From Chitinophagaceae bacterium (GTDB lineage Bacteria; Bacteroidota; Bacteroidia; Chitinophagales; Chitinophagaceae): a stretch of DNA of 37,950 bases. Positions 1 to 8,072 of this stretch are shown here, piece after piece. Position numbers and translations under genes: made by a program. The stretch covers positions 1 to 37,950 of the forward strand of contig SEAD01000033.1 in NCBI GenBank assembly GCA_004173355.1. Direction: 5' to 3'. Below the pieces are notes generated by a model. The model had not been told where the DNA came from. It did not search any database and saw only the letters and a program-made list of their open reading frames with translations. Position 1 is the stretch's first letter; each line of letters starts with the position of its first letter.

Positions 1-18
1 GGACAATAAAAAAATACT

Positions 19-927
19 ATGGAATCTGTAATTCAAACAACGGCACTCGACTATCATTATTCCCGTAAAGTCCAGACACTCTATGATATTGAACTGGCAG
101 TGGAACGGGGCAGCGTATATGGTTTCCTCGGTCCGAATGGCAGCGGTAAAACCACCACACTTCGCCTGCTGCTTGGTCTGCTCAACAGCCAGAAAGGGGA
201 GATCAGGGTATTTGGGAAGCCACTGCACGCCGACCGGATAGCCATTCTCAAAAAAATCGGGTCACTTATCGAGCATCCTTCATTGTACGGTCATCTTTCC
301 GCCAGGCAAAACCTGGAGATTTACCGTGCTACGTATGGCGCTACGTCTGGGCGGGTGCAGGAGGTGCTACGGATTGCCGACCTGATGGACACGGGCAGCA
401 AACCGGTCAAACGTTTTTCACTGGGTATGAAACAACGATTGTCCATCGCATTGGCCTTACTGCCTGATCCGGAGTTGCTGGTGCTGGATGAGCCGACCAA
501 CGGGCTCGACCCCGCTGGCATCATTGAACTCCGGCAACTCATCCGCAAACTGAACAAGGAGCGCGGCATGACCATCCTGGTGTCCAGTCACCTGTTGGGG
601 GAAGTGGAAAAGATGGTGAGCCATGTCGGGATCATTGTGAAAGGCCGCCTGCTTTTCCAGGGCCCGCTGCAGCAACTCCATGATGTGCGGCAGAGCCAGG
701 CTAAACTGGTTCTCGAAACCTCCGATAATAACGCCGCACTACATGTATTGAAAAATTACCGGCCACTGATCATTGACCAGCAGCTGGTGCTGCCCTATTC
801 AGGCAGGGAGCAGGTGGCGGATGTGGCAAAAGTACTCGGTCAGCATGGGCTTGACCTCTACCTGCTGCAGCCCAAAAAACCCGAACTCGAACAATTATTT
901 ATTGACCTCACATCCGGTAAATCATGA
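19..927 (+). CDS. ABC transporter ATP-binding protein (exporter type)
   Basis: ATPase subunit of a two-gene ABC exporter, 302 aa, cytoplasmic and docked on the permease encoded next. Visible motifs are Walker A GPNGSGKTT (residues 38-46), a variant signature FSLGMKQRL (about 134-142), Walker B LLVLDEP (154-160) and the H-loop histidine near 192. Only one nucleotide-binding domain is present, so it should work as a dimer. The C-terminal 80 residues form the divergent tail typical of the BcrA/CcmA/NatA-like group, which exports antibiotics, lipids or other small molecules. The ORF ends inside ATGA, overlapping the permease start by 4 bp, so the two are translationally coupled. The substrate cannot be read from the sequence. 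The window edge is only 18 bp upstream, so promoter and earlier operon genes are out of view. Confidence 0.95.
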   Translation: MESVIQTTALDYHYSRKVQTLYDIELAVERGSVYGFLGPNGSGKTTTLRLLLGLLNSQKGEIRVFGKPLHADRIAILKKIGSLIEHPSLYGHLSARQNLEIYRATYGATSGRVQEVLRIADLMDTGSKPVKRFSLGMKQRLSIALALLPDPELLVLDEPTNGLDPAGIIELRQLIRKLNKERGMTILVSSHLLGEVEKMVSHVGIIVKGRLLFQGPLQQLHDVRQSQAKLVLETSDNNAALHVLKNYRPLIIDQQLVLPYSGREQVADVAKVLGQHGLDLYLLQPKKPELEQLFIDLTSGKS

Positions 928-1679
928 GTCTACTAATTGCGTTCCGTGCAGAAATATTAAAAACCAGGAAAACCGTTGCGTTTTATTGTACGCTGATTGC
1001 CGCGGCTTTTATTCCCGTTATTTATGCCCTGAATATATTTACACATGGACTGCCGGATGAAGACCAAAGTGTAAAAGACCCGTTAAATTCAATCTTTAAC
1101 GGCTCAGGGGTCATCAATACCATTGCCATTTTCCCGCTGTTCGTTGTTGTGCTCTGCACATTGCTCGCACAGATCGAGTACCGCAACCAGGCATGGAAGC
1201 AGGTGCTCAGTGCCCCGCATACAAAGGCAAATATTTTTCTTTCCAAGTTCCTGACGGTACAGTTGATGATGGTCCTCTTTATCGTTGCCACCCATGCATT
1301 CATGTGGCTGGTGGCAGTGACAGCACATTACAAGTTGCCCGGACTGCATATTTTGGACCGGCCATTTGATGCCGGTAGAATATACCAGGGCCTGCTCAAC
1401 ATGTATGTGAGCACGCTTGCCCTTTGCGCCATCCAGTTCTGGATCTCAATCCGGTTTAAAAATTTCATTATTGGGATCGCTGTTGGCCTTGCCCTCTGGC
1501 TGGTCGGTACATTGCTCGCCCTCGAAATGAAATCGCCGATGGCCGGGTATTTCCCTTACAGCTTCCCCTCGATGTCGGTTAAACTGGATTCATCGGCATT
1601 CAATCTTCGTTCACTGGGATCTGCATTTGTGATCCTGCTCGTCGGGTTCCTGGAATTCAGGCGCAGTGAAAAAGGGTAA
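924..1679 (+). CDS. ABC transporter permease
   Basis: Integral membrane partner of the preceding ATPase, 251 aa. An N-terminal helix (about 20-40) is followed by an extracytoplasmic loop containing DEDQSVKDP, then five further hydrophobic segments (about 65-82, 105-130, 150-175, 178-200 and near 230-245). This six-helix layout matches ABC-2 type permeases of the bacitracin/lantibiotic-immunity kind. The start ATG lies within the ATPase stop (ATGA overlap), which indicates one transcript. It is followed after 8 bp by a convergent lipoprotein gene. A role in self-protection or envelope homeostasis is inference from the family only. Confidence 0.92.
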   Translation: MSLLIAFRAEILKTRKTVAFYCTLIAAAFIPVIYALNIFTHGLPDEDQSVKDPLNSIFNGSGVINTIAIFPLFVVVLCTLLAQIEYRNQAWKQVLSAPHTKANIFLSKFLTVQLMMVLFIVATHAFMWLVAVTAHYKLPGLHILDRPFDAGRIYQGLLNMYVSTLALCAIQFWISIRFKNFIIGIAVGLALWLVGTLLALEMKSPMAGYFPYSFPSMSVKLDSSAFNLRSLGSAFVILLVGFLEFRRSEKG

Positions 1680-1687
1680 GCGCCACT

Positions 1688-2161
1688 TTACCTGATTTTC
1701 ATACTAAGACCCTTCAGCGTTTGCCAGCCCTCACTGTCCGTCAAACGTATCAGGAAATGGTAATCTCCGGGGTCAATGTCTGCAGGTATTAAAATCTCCT
1801 CATTTATCTGGTAAGTAGTTGATCCCGCAGGAAGCGGAAATGTTTTTACCAGTAAAAAAGGCTTTACCGGGGTTTTTTTGGGATCCATGTCACAATCATT
1901 CACTTCCGTACTATGTGAATGATGGTCAAAGTTGTGATGTATGTCAATACTGGTGGAGCCCAGTGAATTGTTGTCGCTAAAAATTGCCCGGAAAACAAAA
2001 GGCCGGCCCCTTACTACCTCGCTGCACTGGGTCGGGAAACTGCCAGTGGCCGTCACGTCTATTACCGGGTATTCGGTATCCGGTGCATTGTCATTGTCTT
2101 TACTGCAACCGGCAAAGACGAGTAAGGTTAGAAATACCGGGAGGGATATTGATCTTTTCAT
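1688..2161 (-). CDS. DUF4625 lipoprotein, His-rich
   Basis: Predicted lipoprotein of 157 aa. The N-terminus has a hydrophobic signal ending in the lipobox FAGC, so the mature protein starts at about Cys19. The rest is one Ig-like beta domain of the DUF4625 type, a family of Bacteroidota surface lipoproteins. A striking internal run, HHNFDHHSHS (about residues 75-84), could bind zinc, copper or another transition metal. It is last in a minus-strand series behind a TonB-dependent receptor and a second lipoprotein. A GC-rich hairpin lies in the 56-bp gap before it and could lower its expression relative to the upstream genes. Metal binding is inferred from composition and context. Confidence 0.85.
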   Translation of the reverse strand: MKRSISLPVFLTLLVFAGCSKDNDNAPDTEYPVIDVTATGSFPTQCSEVVRGRPFVFRAIFSDNNSLGSTSIDIHHNFDHHSHSTEVNDCDMDPKKTPVKPFLLVKTFPLPAGSTTYQINEEILIPADIDPGDYHFLIRLTDSEGWQTLKGLSMKIR

Positions 2162-2177
2162 TTTTGATATTTTATAA

Positions 2178-2203
2178 ACAGGCCGGGGAAATGCCCGGCC
2201 TGT
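2178..2203 (-). terminator. GC-rich hairpin between the two DUF4625-type lipoprotein genes
   Basis: Perfect 10-bp arms ACAGGCCGGG / CCCGGCCTGT enclose a 6-nt loop. It lies 14 bp after the stop of the 332-aa lipoprotein gene. On the minus strand it is followed only by TTATAAAATA, a weak U tract. It could act as a partial terminator or an RNA-stability element between the two genes. Confidence 0.55.
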
Positions 2204-2217
2204 CCTTTGTTGATTAG

Positions 2218-3216
2218 TTATTCAGCATGAATCTCAAATTTCAGCTGCAGTTCATTGGAGCCGGCAAATTCGGTTGCGTAGTCCGACCGGTTCCAGTCGG
2301 TCCGTGTGATGGTGGGTTTAACACCCGCGTTCAGTTTTCTCATGATGAACGTGACGTCCTTATTCCCTTTGTTATCATTGCCCGCGGTGAAATAAGAAGT
2401 CACACCGGTGGTGGCAGTGGCGCCCGACACCGTTGCGCCATTAGCATAACTGGTCTCGCGTGTCTGGAAGATGGCTCCTGTTTCCGACGTTGTGGCTGGG
2501 TTCAGCACATAATTACCACCAACAAGGAATGCCTTGAAGTTTTCCGCAGTGGTTGCGTCAGCGATATACCTGGCCTGTGTTTCCGTACCGGATGCATTGT
2601 AAGTCTTTAGCGAAACCTTGTAAACACCTGTGGCCGCGAGGTGTAAATGGCCATGGGCAATCACTGCACCCTCTCCGTCAAATGTTACGGTGTCCGAAGC
2701 ACCCTCGGTGCCGCCAGCCAGTCCATGGAAATGGTCGCCATGTGCTTCCACACCCGCGCCGCTGATCCGGGTAAAAACCAGTGCGCTGGAAGGATTCTGT
2801 TTTTCAATGCCGAGATCCGATTCTGCCGATGATACCTGTCCGTTTTTATCATACACTTCCATATGTACACGATAGGTGCCGGGTGTGACCGTAGCCGGGA
2901 TATCGACATGCTCATGGAATGTTGCATTTTTTGTGTTGCTGTAATCATCGGTAAATGTCTCGCTGAAGTTCCAGCCGCCGCTTTCCGCTGATTGGATTTC
3001 CAATACAATCCGGTCAATGGTACCGGGGGCAAGGATTTCTGCTTCAATGTGAAGGTCTGACCCTGCAAATGCTTTTTTGCTGTTACCCGATCCAAGCTCG
3101 GTGATGGTGATGGTTGGTCTGGCCACCATATCCTTGTCATCTTTATTACAGCTGGCCACGGCGCCGGCAAGGACAAGTAAAATAAAAATCTTTGTGAACA
3201 GGTGAAAACGTTTCAT
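2218..3216 (-). CDS. DUF4625-like lipoprotein with HxH motifs
   Basis: Exported lipoprotein of 332 aa. Signal peptide with lipobox AVASC (Cys at about 23) followed by NKDDKD. Residues about 33-140 resemble a DUF4625-type Ig-like domain: a phrase such as TPGTYRVHMEVYDKNGQ parallels DPGDYHFLIRLTDSEGW in the next gene. Downstream are two histidine clusters, EAHGDHFHG (about 157-165) and HGHLHL (about 187-192), each followed by beta-rich sequence. The cluster spacing suggests paired metal-binding loops. It starts 52 bp after the stop of the TonB-dependent receptor on the same strand, so it is probably a surface partner that hands a metal or metal complex to the receptor. The ligand is not identifiable from sequence. 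Confidence 0.82.
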   Translation of the reverse strand: MKRFHLFTKIFILLVLAGAVASCNKDDKDMVARPTITITELGSGNSKKAFAGSDLHIEAEILAPGTIDRIVLEIQSAESGGWNFSETFTDDYSNTKNATFHEHVDIPATVTPGTYRVHMEVYDKNGQVSSAESDLGIEKQNPSSALVFTRISGAGVEAHGDHFHGLAGGTEGASDTVTFDGEGAVIAHGHLHLAATGVYKVSLKTYNASGTETQARYIADATTAENFKAFLVGGNYVLNPATTSETGAIFQTRETSYANGATVSGATATTGVTSYFTAGNDNKGNKDVTFIMRKLNAGVKPTITRTDWNRSDYATEFAGSNELQLKFEIHAE

Positions 3217-3268
3217 GATTGACGTATTTGGTTTATTTAAAAAATTATGTTGTCTGGAAATGGATTTG

Positions 3269-5470
3269 CTAACCGGGTTCTTGCGCCGTTTTTATCCGGA
3301 AGGGAATCTTCAGCGATAAAATGATATTCCTTCCTGCTTCCGGTAATTCAATGAGTCGGTAAAAACTGGTGTGGTTGAGGTAACGGGTGTTGAGCAGGTT
3401 CTGCGCCTGCAGGCTGATCAGTAGCGGCTGCGACTTCAGCTTCATTCCAGTTCCCATCTGGATATTGATGAGCTGGTAACCCGGTGTCTTCTTTTCGGGT
3501 GGAACGATCTTGTTTTGTGAAGAAGTCACCCGGTAATCGACCGATAGGTATGGTTTATTTAGTTTTCCTTTTGTTGCCGGTGACCAGGTGAGGTTGAACA
3601 ACACCGAGGCTGGAGGGGAAAATGGCAGTGTATAGCCTTGTTTGTTTCCGGATAACTGTTCAGCGTACAGGTATTCCCCAAGTACTGATGAATATAAGGC
3701 AGGTGTCCATTCGTAGGTGAATAGCATTTCACCACCATAGCGGCCGACGCGGCTTTGGGTATATTCAAAGACCTGGTTGCCGGCTCCATAGAAGTAGTCG
3801 TGATCTGCTGTTGGGTTCAGGGAGATATAGTTCGGGAAATAATTATAGAATGGGCTCAGTGTGACCGACCATACTGCGGCTTTCCAGCTAAGGCTCAGGT
3901 CTGCCTGGTACGATTGTTCCGCCGAAAGTGAAGCATCGCCTTTTTCGTAGCTGAAATAATGGTAGTTTACCCCGTTGGCGCCAAGTTCTTTCGCGATTGG
4001 CATCCGGAAAGCTTTACCAAGGTTGGCCTTCAATTCAAATGGTCCGTTATTGTAGTTGATCCCTGTGGACCACACTATACTGTTGAAAGTGCGGGTAAGA
4101 TCCGGTGCCCGCGCGAGGTATTGCTGTGCCGGAGTTTGGCCGGAGGGAAACCAGTCGCGATAGGCGAACAAACGTATTTGCGCGTAATCATATCTTAAGG
4201 CTGCATGCAGGAAAATCTTTTCATTCAGTTCATACCTGTCATAAATAAAAGCACCGATGTTGTACTGCCTGAAGGATGGAACAAGGAACGTCCACCCACC
4301 AATGGTATTATCCTGGTATTCTGCATTGATGCCGGTTTTCAGGAAATGCTGTCCCAGCTTCAGTATATCACGGAGGTTTACCGAGTATACCTGTTTATCA
4401 AATTCCCTTTCCAGGTCATTGGATATGCTTAAGGAACCCGGGAAAACTGCCGGCATGTAGCCATGGTTGACGTACTGACTAAATTCCCTGCGATGGTTTC
4501 GCTGGAAGCCAAGGTCCGCTTCCAGCTGGTGATTGCCTGTTTTGTAAACACTTCGATTGATGAGTTTCAGGTGATTCACCTGTTGCTGCGGCAGGAGTAT
4601 ATCCCGCGGGGATGCGTCGTGTGTCTGCTCATCCACCTGCCGGGGTTCAAGTCCGTGGGCATTCGCAAAAAAGCCCGACCTGCTGAAAACATTACTCAGG
4701 TAAAGGATGTTACGGAATCTGTCATTGATATAACCCGTGCTGAAGTGTGCAGCATGTTCCCGCCCCGCGGTATTTCGCAATTGGTTGTTGTGCAGGTTGA
4801 CCGCATAGTCGTACACATAGACTTTCCCGGCCGGCACCCGGTAGTCAGCATAATCCTGGAAGGTATAACGTGCATCAAAGAACCAGTGCTGGTTGCGCCC
4901 GTAGATGCTGGCAGATGTCCCGAAGAGGCGGTTATTTGTTTTACCCATCAGGTCAACTGACCCACCCAATGATTTTGCGGCAGGAATTGCGGTTGGTTTT
5001 ATGTTGATCACTCCGGCGATTGCATCCGATCCATAAAGGAACGATGCCGCGCCCTTGACCAGCTCCACTTCACCGGCTGCAAACTGGTCGATCTCAAGAC
5101 CATGATCGGCGCCCCATTGCTGGCCTTCATGTTTCAAGCCTTTGTCCGCCACTACCACACGGTTGAAGCCAAGTCCGCGGATCAGTGGCTTCGACTGACC
5201 TGACCCGATCCCGATGGTTTTTATACCTGGCAGGCGTTCGAGCGTTTTCATGAGGCTGCCCCCGAGATGCCGGCGGATGAAGGTTTCACTTACTGCTTCG
5301 ATATTCAGTGATTCCTCTTTTCTGCGGTCGGCGTAATGGTTATTTGCAACCACCACTTCGCGCAGGGTGTCACTTCGCAGGGAATCAGCATAATTACCTG
5401 GGGGCGACTGCGCGTGCAGCGCAGAGTGGATAACTACTAAGGTTACCAGCAGCAGGATCTTTTGTTTCAT
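3269..5470 (-). CDS. TonB-dependent outer-membrane receptor, probable metal uptake
   Basis: Outer-membrane beta-barrel receptor of 733 aa with signal peptide (residues 1-20, ending HAQ). The plug domain spans about 50-170: it includes LERLPGIKTIGIG, PLIRGLGFNRV and VELVKGAASFLYGSDAIAGVINI. The rest is the 22-strand barrel, ending near LSLKIPFRI. It lacks the carboxypeptidase-regulatory N-terminal domain of SusC proteins and is of siderophore/metal receptor length. The plug loop GADHGLEID is reminiscent of His/Asp-containing plug loops in metal receptors such as ZnuD, but this is only a resemblance. It is flanked by two His-rich lipoproteins and a small Cys/His exported protein. A near-perfect 20-bp palindrome lies 27 bp upstream of its start. 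I infer uptake of zinc, copper or another transition metal. Confidence 0.9.
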   Translation of the reverse strand: MKQKILLLVTLVVIHSALHAQSPPGNYADSLRSDTLREVVVANNHYADRRKEESLNIEAVSETFIRRHLGGSLMKTLERLPGIKTIGIGSGQSKPLIRGLGFNRVVVADKGLKHEGQQWGADHGLEIDQFAAGEVELVKGAASFLYGSDAIAGVINIKPTAIPAAKSLGGSVDLMGKTNNRLFGTSASIYGRNQHWFFDARYTFQDYADYRVPAGKVYVYDYAVNLHNNQLRNTAGREHAAHFSTGYINDRFRNILYLSNVFSRSGFFANAHGLEPRQVDEQTHDASPRDILLPQQQVNHLKLINRSVYKTGNHQLEADLGFQRNHRREFSQYVNHGYMPAVFPGSLSISNDLEREFDKQVYSVNLRDILKLGQHFLKTGINAEYQDNTIGGWTFLVPSFRQYNIGAFIYDRYELNEKIFLHAALRYDYAQIRLFAYRDWFPSGQTPAQQYLARAPDLTRTFNSIVWSTGINYNNGPFELKANLGKAFRMPIAKELGANGVNYHYFSYEKGDASLSAEQSYQADLSLSWKAAVWSVTLSPFYNYFPNYISLNPTADHDYFYGAGNQVFEYTQSRVGRYGGEMLFTYEWTPALYSSVLGEYLYAEQLSGNKQGYTLPFSPPASVLFNLTWSPATKGKLNKPYLSVDYRVTSSQNKIVPPEKKTPGYQLINIQMGTGMKLKSQPLLISLQAQNLLNTRYLNHTSFYRLIELPEAGRNIILSLKIPFRIKTAQEPG

Positions 5471-5497
5471 GGAAAGAATACAGTTGCTGAAGCTGCT

Positions 5498-5517
5498 GTT
5501 AAACGCATGCGCTTAAC
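5498..5517. promoter_or_regulatory. 20-bp palindrome upstream of the TonB receptor gene
   Basis: GTTAAACGCA followed by TGCGCTTAAC: the reverse complement matches at 18 of 20 positions, with a single mismatched pair. It ends 28 bp upstream of the receptor start codon, a typical place for a repressor site. Fur/Zur-family or other dimeric metalloregulators would suit the context, but no such regulator gene is in view. The rest of the 142-bp gap 5471-5612 shows nothing else I can name. Confidence 0.55.
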
Positions 5518-5612
5518 GGCACCCCGGCAGTCCTGGAATAGTTAATACAGGTCAAGAATAAGAAGTCAAGGCCAGACAGCAGCCGGCCTTTGATGCAGAT
5601 AAGCAGCAGGTC

Positions 5613-5951
5613 TTAAGCGAGGGAGGGAGGGCCCTTATTGGACCAATGTTCCAATGCAAACTCACGGATCCCGACGACCAGTGTGGCGTTGGCTTTAAAG
5701 AAAGAAGAAACCGGCCTGTGGAGTTCAAATACCGGTATGGATTCAAATGGTTCATACCGTTGCTGCGCAAAATAATCACAGACTTTACATTTCGCTACCT
5801 CAGATGAAAAATGTACCTCTTCCGGATGTTCATCGCCGATGCAGGTATGGGTATGAACGGCCTGCAGCATTTCAAGTGAGATCATCAACAATAGCAGCAA
5901 GGCTGCGAAAGCCCTCGTGACACTGCTTGTATGGATGCGTTTATGCTTCAT
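5613..5951 (-). CDS. small exported protein with HTHTC and CKVC motifs
   Basis: About 112 aa when started at ATG 5951 (MKHKRIH...); an ATG at 5966 would add five residues. A basic N-terminus and one hydrophobic segment (about 12-31, LLLLLMISLEMLQAVH) form a signal peptide or anchor. It is followed by HTHTC, then the CKVCDYF pair about 25 residues on, and a Ser/Phe-rich tail. The spaced Cys/His residues suggest metal or redox function. Similar short proteins lie before metal-type TonB receptors in Bacteroidota as I recall, but I cannot name the family. It precedes the TonB receptor by 142 bp on the same strand, and its likely promoter region contains an inverted repeat. Confidence 0.75.
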   Translation of the reverse strand: MKHKRIHTSSVTRAFAALLLLLMISLEMLQAVHTHTCIGDEHPEEVHFSSEVAKCKVCDYFAQQRYEPFESIPVFELHRPVSSFFKANATLVVGIREFALEHWSNKGPPSLA

Positions 5952-5984
5952 TTGAGAATGCAGCAAAGTTGCAAAAATGAAACC

Positions 5985-6027
5985 GGATAGAAAAATATTT
6001 TTCTGCTATTTCAGTGATTTTCTATCC
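5985..6027. promoter_or_regulatory. nested inverted repeats in the divergent intergenic region
   Basis: Perfect 10-bp arms GGATAGAAAA (5985-5994) and TTTTCTATCC (6018-6027) flank a 23-bp centre. Overlapping the left arm is a perfect 16-bp palindrome AGAAAAATATTTTTCT (5989-6004). They lie between the small Cys/His exported gene (minus) and the GIY-YIG-like gene (plus), in the only AT-rich stretch there. They could be operators for one or both genes. Confidence 0.45.
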
Positions 6028-6071
6028 ATGCTAAAAAAAGAGGAAGGATAACAGAGGTTGTACATTTGCCT

Positions 6072-6425
6072 GTGCCAAAAGCAAATTACAAAGTCTATGT
6101 GGTCGAGCTGTCACGGAAAGTCTTTACCGAAGACTGGAAGTTCCGTGCAGCCAACCCGCAGTTTAACGGCGTACTGGAATGTTTATATGTGGGCATGACG
6201 AGTAAGACGCCAGCTGAACGATTCAAACAGCACAAGACCGGAGCACTCAGCCGCAAAGGACATGACCTGTCCGCGACTATCGTTAAAAGATATGGAGGTT
6301 ACCTGCGTCCGAGTCTCTACAACCATCTCAATGAAAACCCGATGTCCAGATCGGAAGCAATGGTTATGGAGAAAGAACTCGCACTCGATCTCCGGCGAAA
6401 GGGTTATGCAGTTTGGTTTAATTGA
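6072..6425 (+). CDS. GIY-YIG-like nuclease-domain protein
   Basis: About 117 aa, single domain. The start is uncertain: GTG at 6072 or TTG at 6066, with no in-frame ATG before codon 40. The N-terminal strand KVYVVEL, the strand LYVGMTSKTPAERFKQHKTG (about 37-56, with YVG in place of YIG and the conserved Arg in the following helix), and the C-terminal EKELALDLRRKGYAVW with its Glu match the order of a GIY-YIG fold. A 20-residue insertion separates the two strands. Standalone proteins of this type are of uncertain role; DNA cleavage is not shown. It is convergent with the SGNH hydrolase and divergent from the metal locus, so it appears to be its own transcription unit. Confidence 0.68.
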   Translation: MPKANYKVYVVELSRKVFTEDWKFRAANPQFNGVLECLYVGMTSKTPAERFKQHKTGALSRKGHDLSATIVKRYGGYLRPSLYNHLNENPMSRSEAMVMEKELALDLRRKGYAVWFN

Positions 6426-6474
6426 AGCGGCTGCGTCGGGTTTACCTGACAAAGCGACCAGCAACAATCGCTCT

Positions 6475-7185
6475 TTATTTCAGATTCGAGAGTACAGCAT
6501 CGGTTGCTTGAGCCATCAATTCATACCCGGCTTTATTGGGATGCACGCCATCAACGGTCAGTTCAGGTTTCTGCGCCCGGTTTGCATCGGCCAATGGGGT
6601 GAAATAATCGATCACAGGGAGCTTGTTTTCTTTCGCAAAAGCCGCCAGTGCGTCATTCAGGGACTTTATCCGCGGCACAGCCTGCAGTTCTTTGCGCCAG
6701 GGATACTGACCCACCGGCACATAGAGCGAAATCACCGGGATGATATGATGCAGTTTCGCCAGTTCCACCATCGATCGCACATTGTTGAGGATCGTTTCAT
6801 CGGTCACATGTCCGCGATCGCCGGATATATCGTTGCTGCCTGCGAGGATAACCACAGCTTTGGGATGCAGCGCGATCACATCCTGCCGGAAGCGGATCAG
6901 CAGCTGGCCTGAAACCTGGCCCGAGATCCCGCGATTGATATATTCCGGATGTTTTTCAAAAAACGCGGGCATACGCTCCGACCAGAGTTCAAAAATTGAA
7001 CTGCCAAGAAAGACCACCCGGTTGGGACCAGCAGCAGGCAATGCAGCATTGGCCTTCTGGTATTTACTCACCATTGCCCAATCGTCGGAGTAATCAATCT
7101 TTGCCAATGTATCAGCCCGATTCGCCTGCGCGTTTAATGATCCGGCAATAAACAGGCTGAGTACCGCGATGAGAATATATTTCAT
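6475..7185 (-). CDS. SGNH/GDSL-family hydrolase, exported
   Basis: Secreted esterase/acetylhydrolase-like protein of 236 aa with signal peptide (1-20, SLNAQ). Block I is VVFLGSSIFELW, with the nucleophilic Ser in GSS (residue 63). Gly of block II lies in NRGISGQ (about 84-90), block III is ILAGSNDI (113-120) with the GxN oxyanion residues, and block V is VDGVHPN with catalytic Asp212 and His215. All four SGNH blocks are therefore intact. The closest general type is the platelet-activating-factor acetylhydrolase/G-D-S-L group, often deacetylating glycans, but the substrate is unknown. It is third in a minus-strand series after an aldo/keto reductase and an AraC regulator, 48 bp behind the latter. 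Confidence 0.92.
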   Translation of the reverse strand: MKYILIAVLSLFIAGSLNAQANRADTLAKIDYSDDWAMVSKYQKANAALPAAGPNRVVFLGSSIFELWSERMPAFFEKHPEYINRGISGQVSGQLLIRFRQDVIALHPKAVVILAGSNDISGDRGHVTDETILNNVRSMVELAKLHHIIPVISLYVPVGQYPWRKELQAVPRIKSLNDALAAFAKENKLPVIDYFTPLADANRAQKPELTVDGVHPNKAGYELMAQATDAVLSNLK

Positions 7186-7233
7186 GGGACAAATGTCCGG
7201 AATAAATACAAAACCTGAACGGCCTGTATAATA

Positions 7234-8046
7234 TCAAACCCATTCACTCGGTGCCTTTCCAAACTTTTTTTTGAATGCATGGGAAAAATGTGACAGGCTT
7301 TCAAAACCCAGGTCGAGGTAAATCGCTGAAGGCTTTAATTGTTTATCCTGTATCAGCCGCCGCGCTTCCCCCAGTCGCTGTTCCTGCAGCCATTGCCTTG
7401 GTGAACTGTCAAACACCTGCTGGAAATCCCTTTTAAATGCGGCCAGGCTCCTGCCGGTCAATTGTGCGAACCGCGCCACGCTTACATTGAAATGATAGTT
7501 CGTCAGCATGAAACGTTCCAGGTCGATCTTATGCGAAGCGGAAAAATCAAACAGGAATGTTTTCAGCGCAGGATTTATATGCAGCAGTAACTGCACCGCT
7601 TCTTTTATTTTTAATAAGCCGAGTGTTTCGGATAGAGCTTTCTGCTCCGGATGTAGTGCGTAGGGCAGGATTGACTGGAAAAATCCGTGGAGGAAATCAT
7701 TTCCCGGAATCAGGATATTGGACGGACCGGTATAGGCCTGCATAGAGGTGAATTGTTCCTCGAGTGCGATCTGGCGCAACAGGTCTTCTTTCAGCAGGAT
7801 CACGATCGTCTGGTAGTCTTCACCCGGCAGCGGGATCTTGGTTAGTTCCGCCAGCTGGTTTTTCCGGACGAGCATCACATCCCCGCGTTTCGTTGTAAAC
7901 TGATCCGTTTCGGTTTTGAAAAACATTTGACCCGCTACCTGCAGCACCAGCGTACTGTGTTCCCAGAAGCCCACCTTCTCCTTTCTCCCCATCGTGAGAT
8001 AGGAACTGAAGAGCACGCCCGGGATTATTTCTGTTGGATTACGCAT
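7234..8046 (-). CDS. AraC-family transcriptional regulator
   Basis: DNA-binding regulator of about 270 aa. I place the start at ATG 8046 (MRNPTEII); an in-frame TTG at 8058 would add four residues. The N-terminal half is a cupin-like ligand domain (FKTETDQFTTKRGDVMLVRKNQ). The C-terminal 95 residues hold the two helix-turn-helix motifs, with VARFAQLTGRSLAAFKRDFQQVF and the closing signature LGFESLSHFSHAFKKKFGKAPSEW. It lies 26 bp after the aldo/keto reductase stop on the same strand, and so probably regulates that gene or the operon including itself. The ligand is unknown. Confidence 0.93.
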   Translation of the reverse strand: MRNPTEIIPGVLFSSYLTMGRKEKVGFWEHSTLVLQVAGQMFFKTETDQFTTKRGDVMLVRKNQLAELTKIPLPGEDYQTIVILLKEDLLRQIALEEQFTSMQAYTGPSNILIPGNDFLHGFFQSILPYALHPEQKALSETLGLLKIKEAVQLLLHINPALKTFLFDFSASHKIDLERFMLTNYHFNVSVARFAQLTGRSLAAFKRDFQQVFDSSPRQWLQEQRLGEARRLIQDKQLKPSAIYLDLGFESLSHFSHAFKKKFGKAPSEWV

Positions 8047-8072
8047 GTAGCGGGTCAAAGTTAGCGGTAAAA

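Noticed and set aside
4463-4960. 165-codon plus-strand frame.
   Set aside because: It is antisense to the TonB receptor, whose plug and barrel motifs are continuous; the opposite-strand frame is a shadow.
6061-6068. TACATTTG as the promoter of the GIY-YIG-like gene.
   Set aside because: It matches TAnnTTTG fully, but no TTTG is 19 bp upstream and transcription would start inside the first codons, so it is probably chance or a leaderless case I cannot confirm.
6262-6912. 216-codon plus-strand frame across the GIY-YIG-like and SGNH genes.
   Set aside because: It overlaps two recognisable genes, one on each strand, and its product has no plausible domain.
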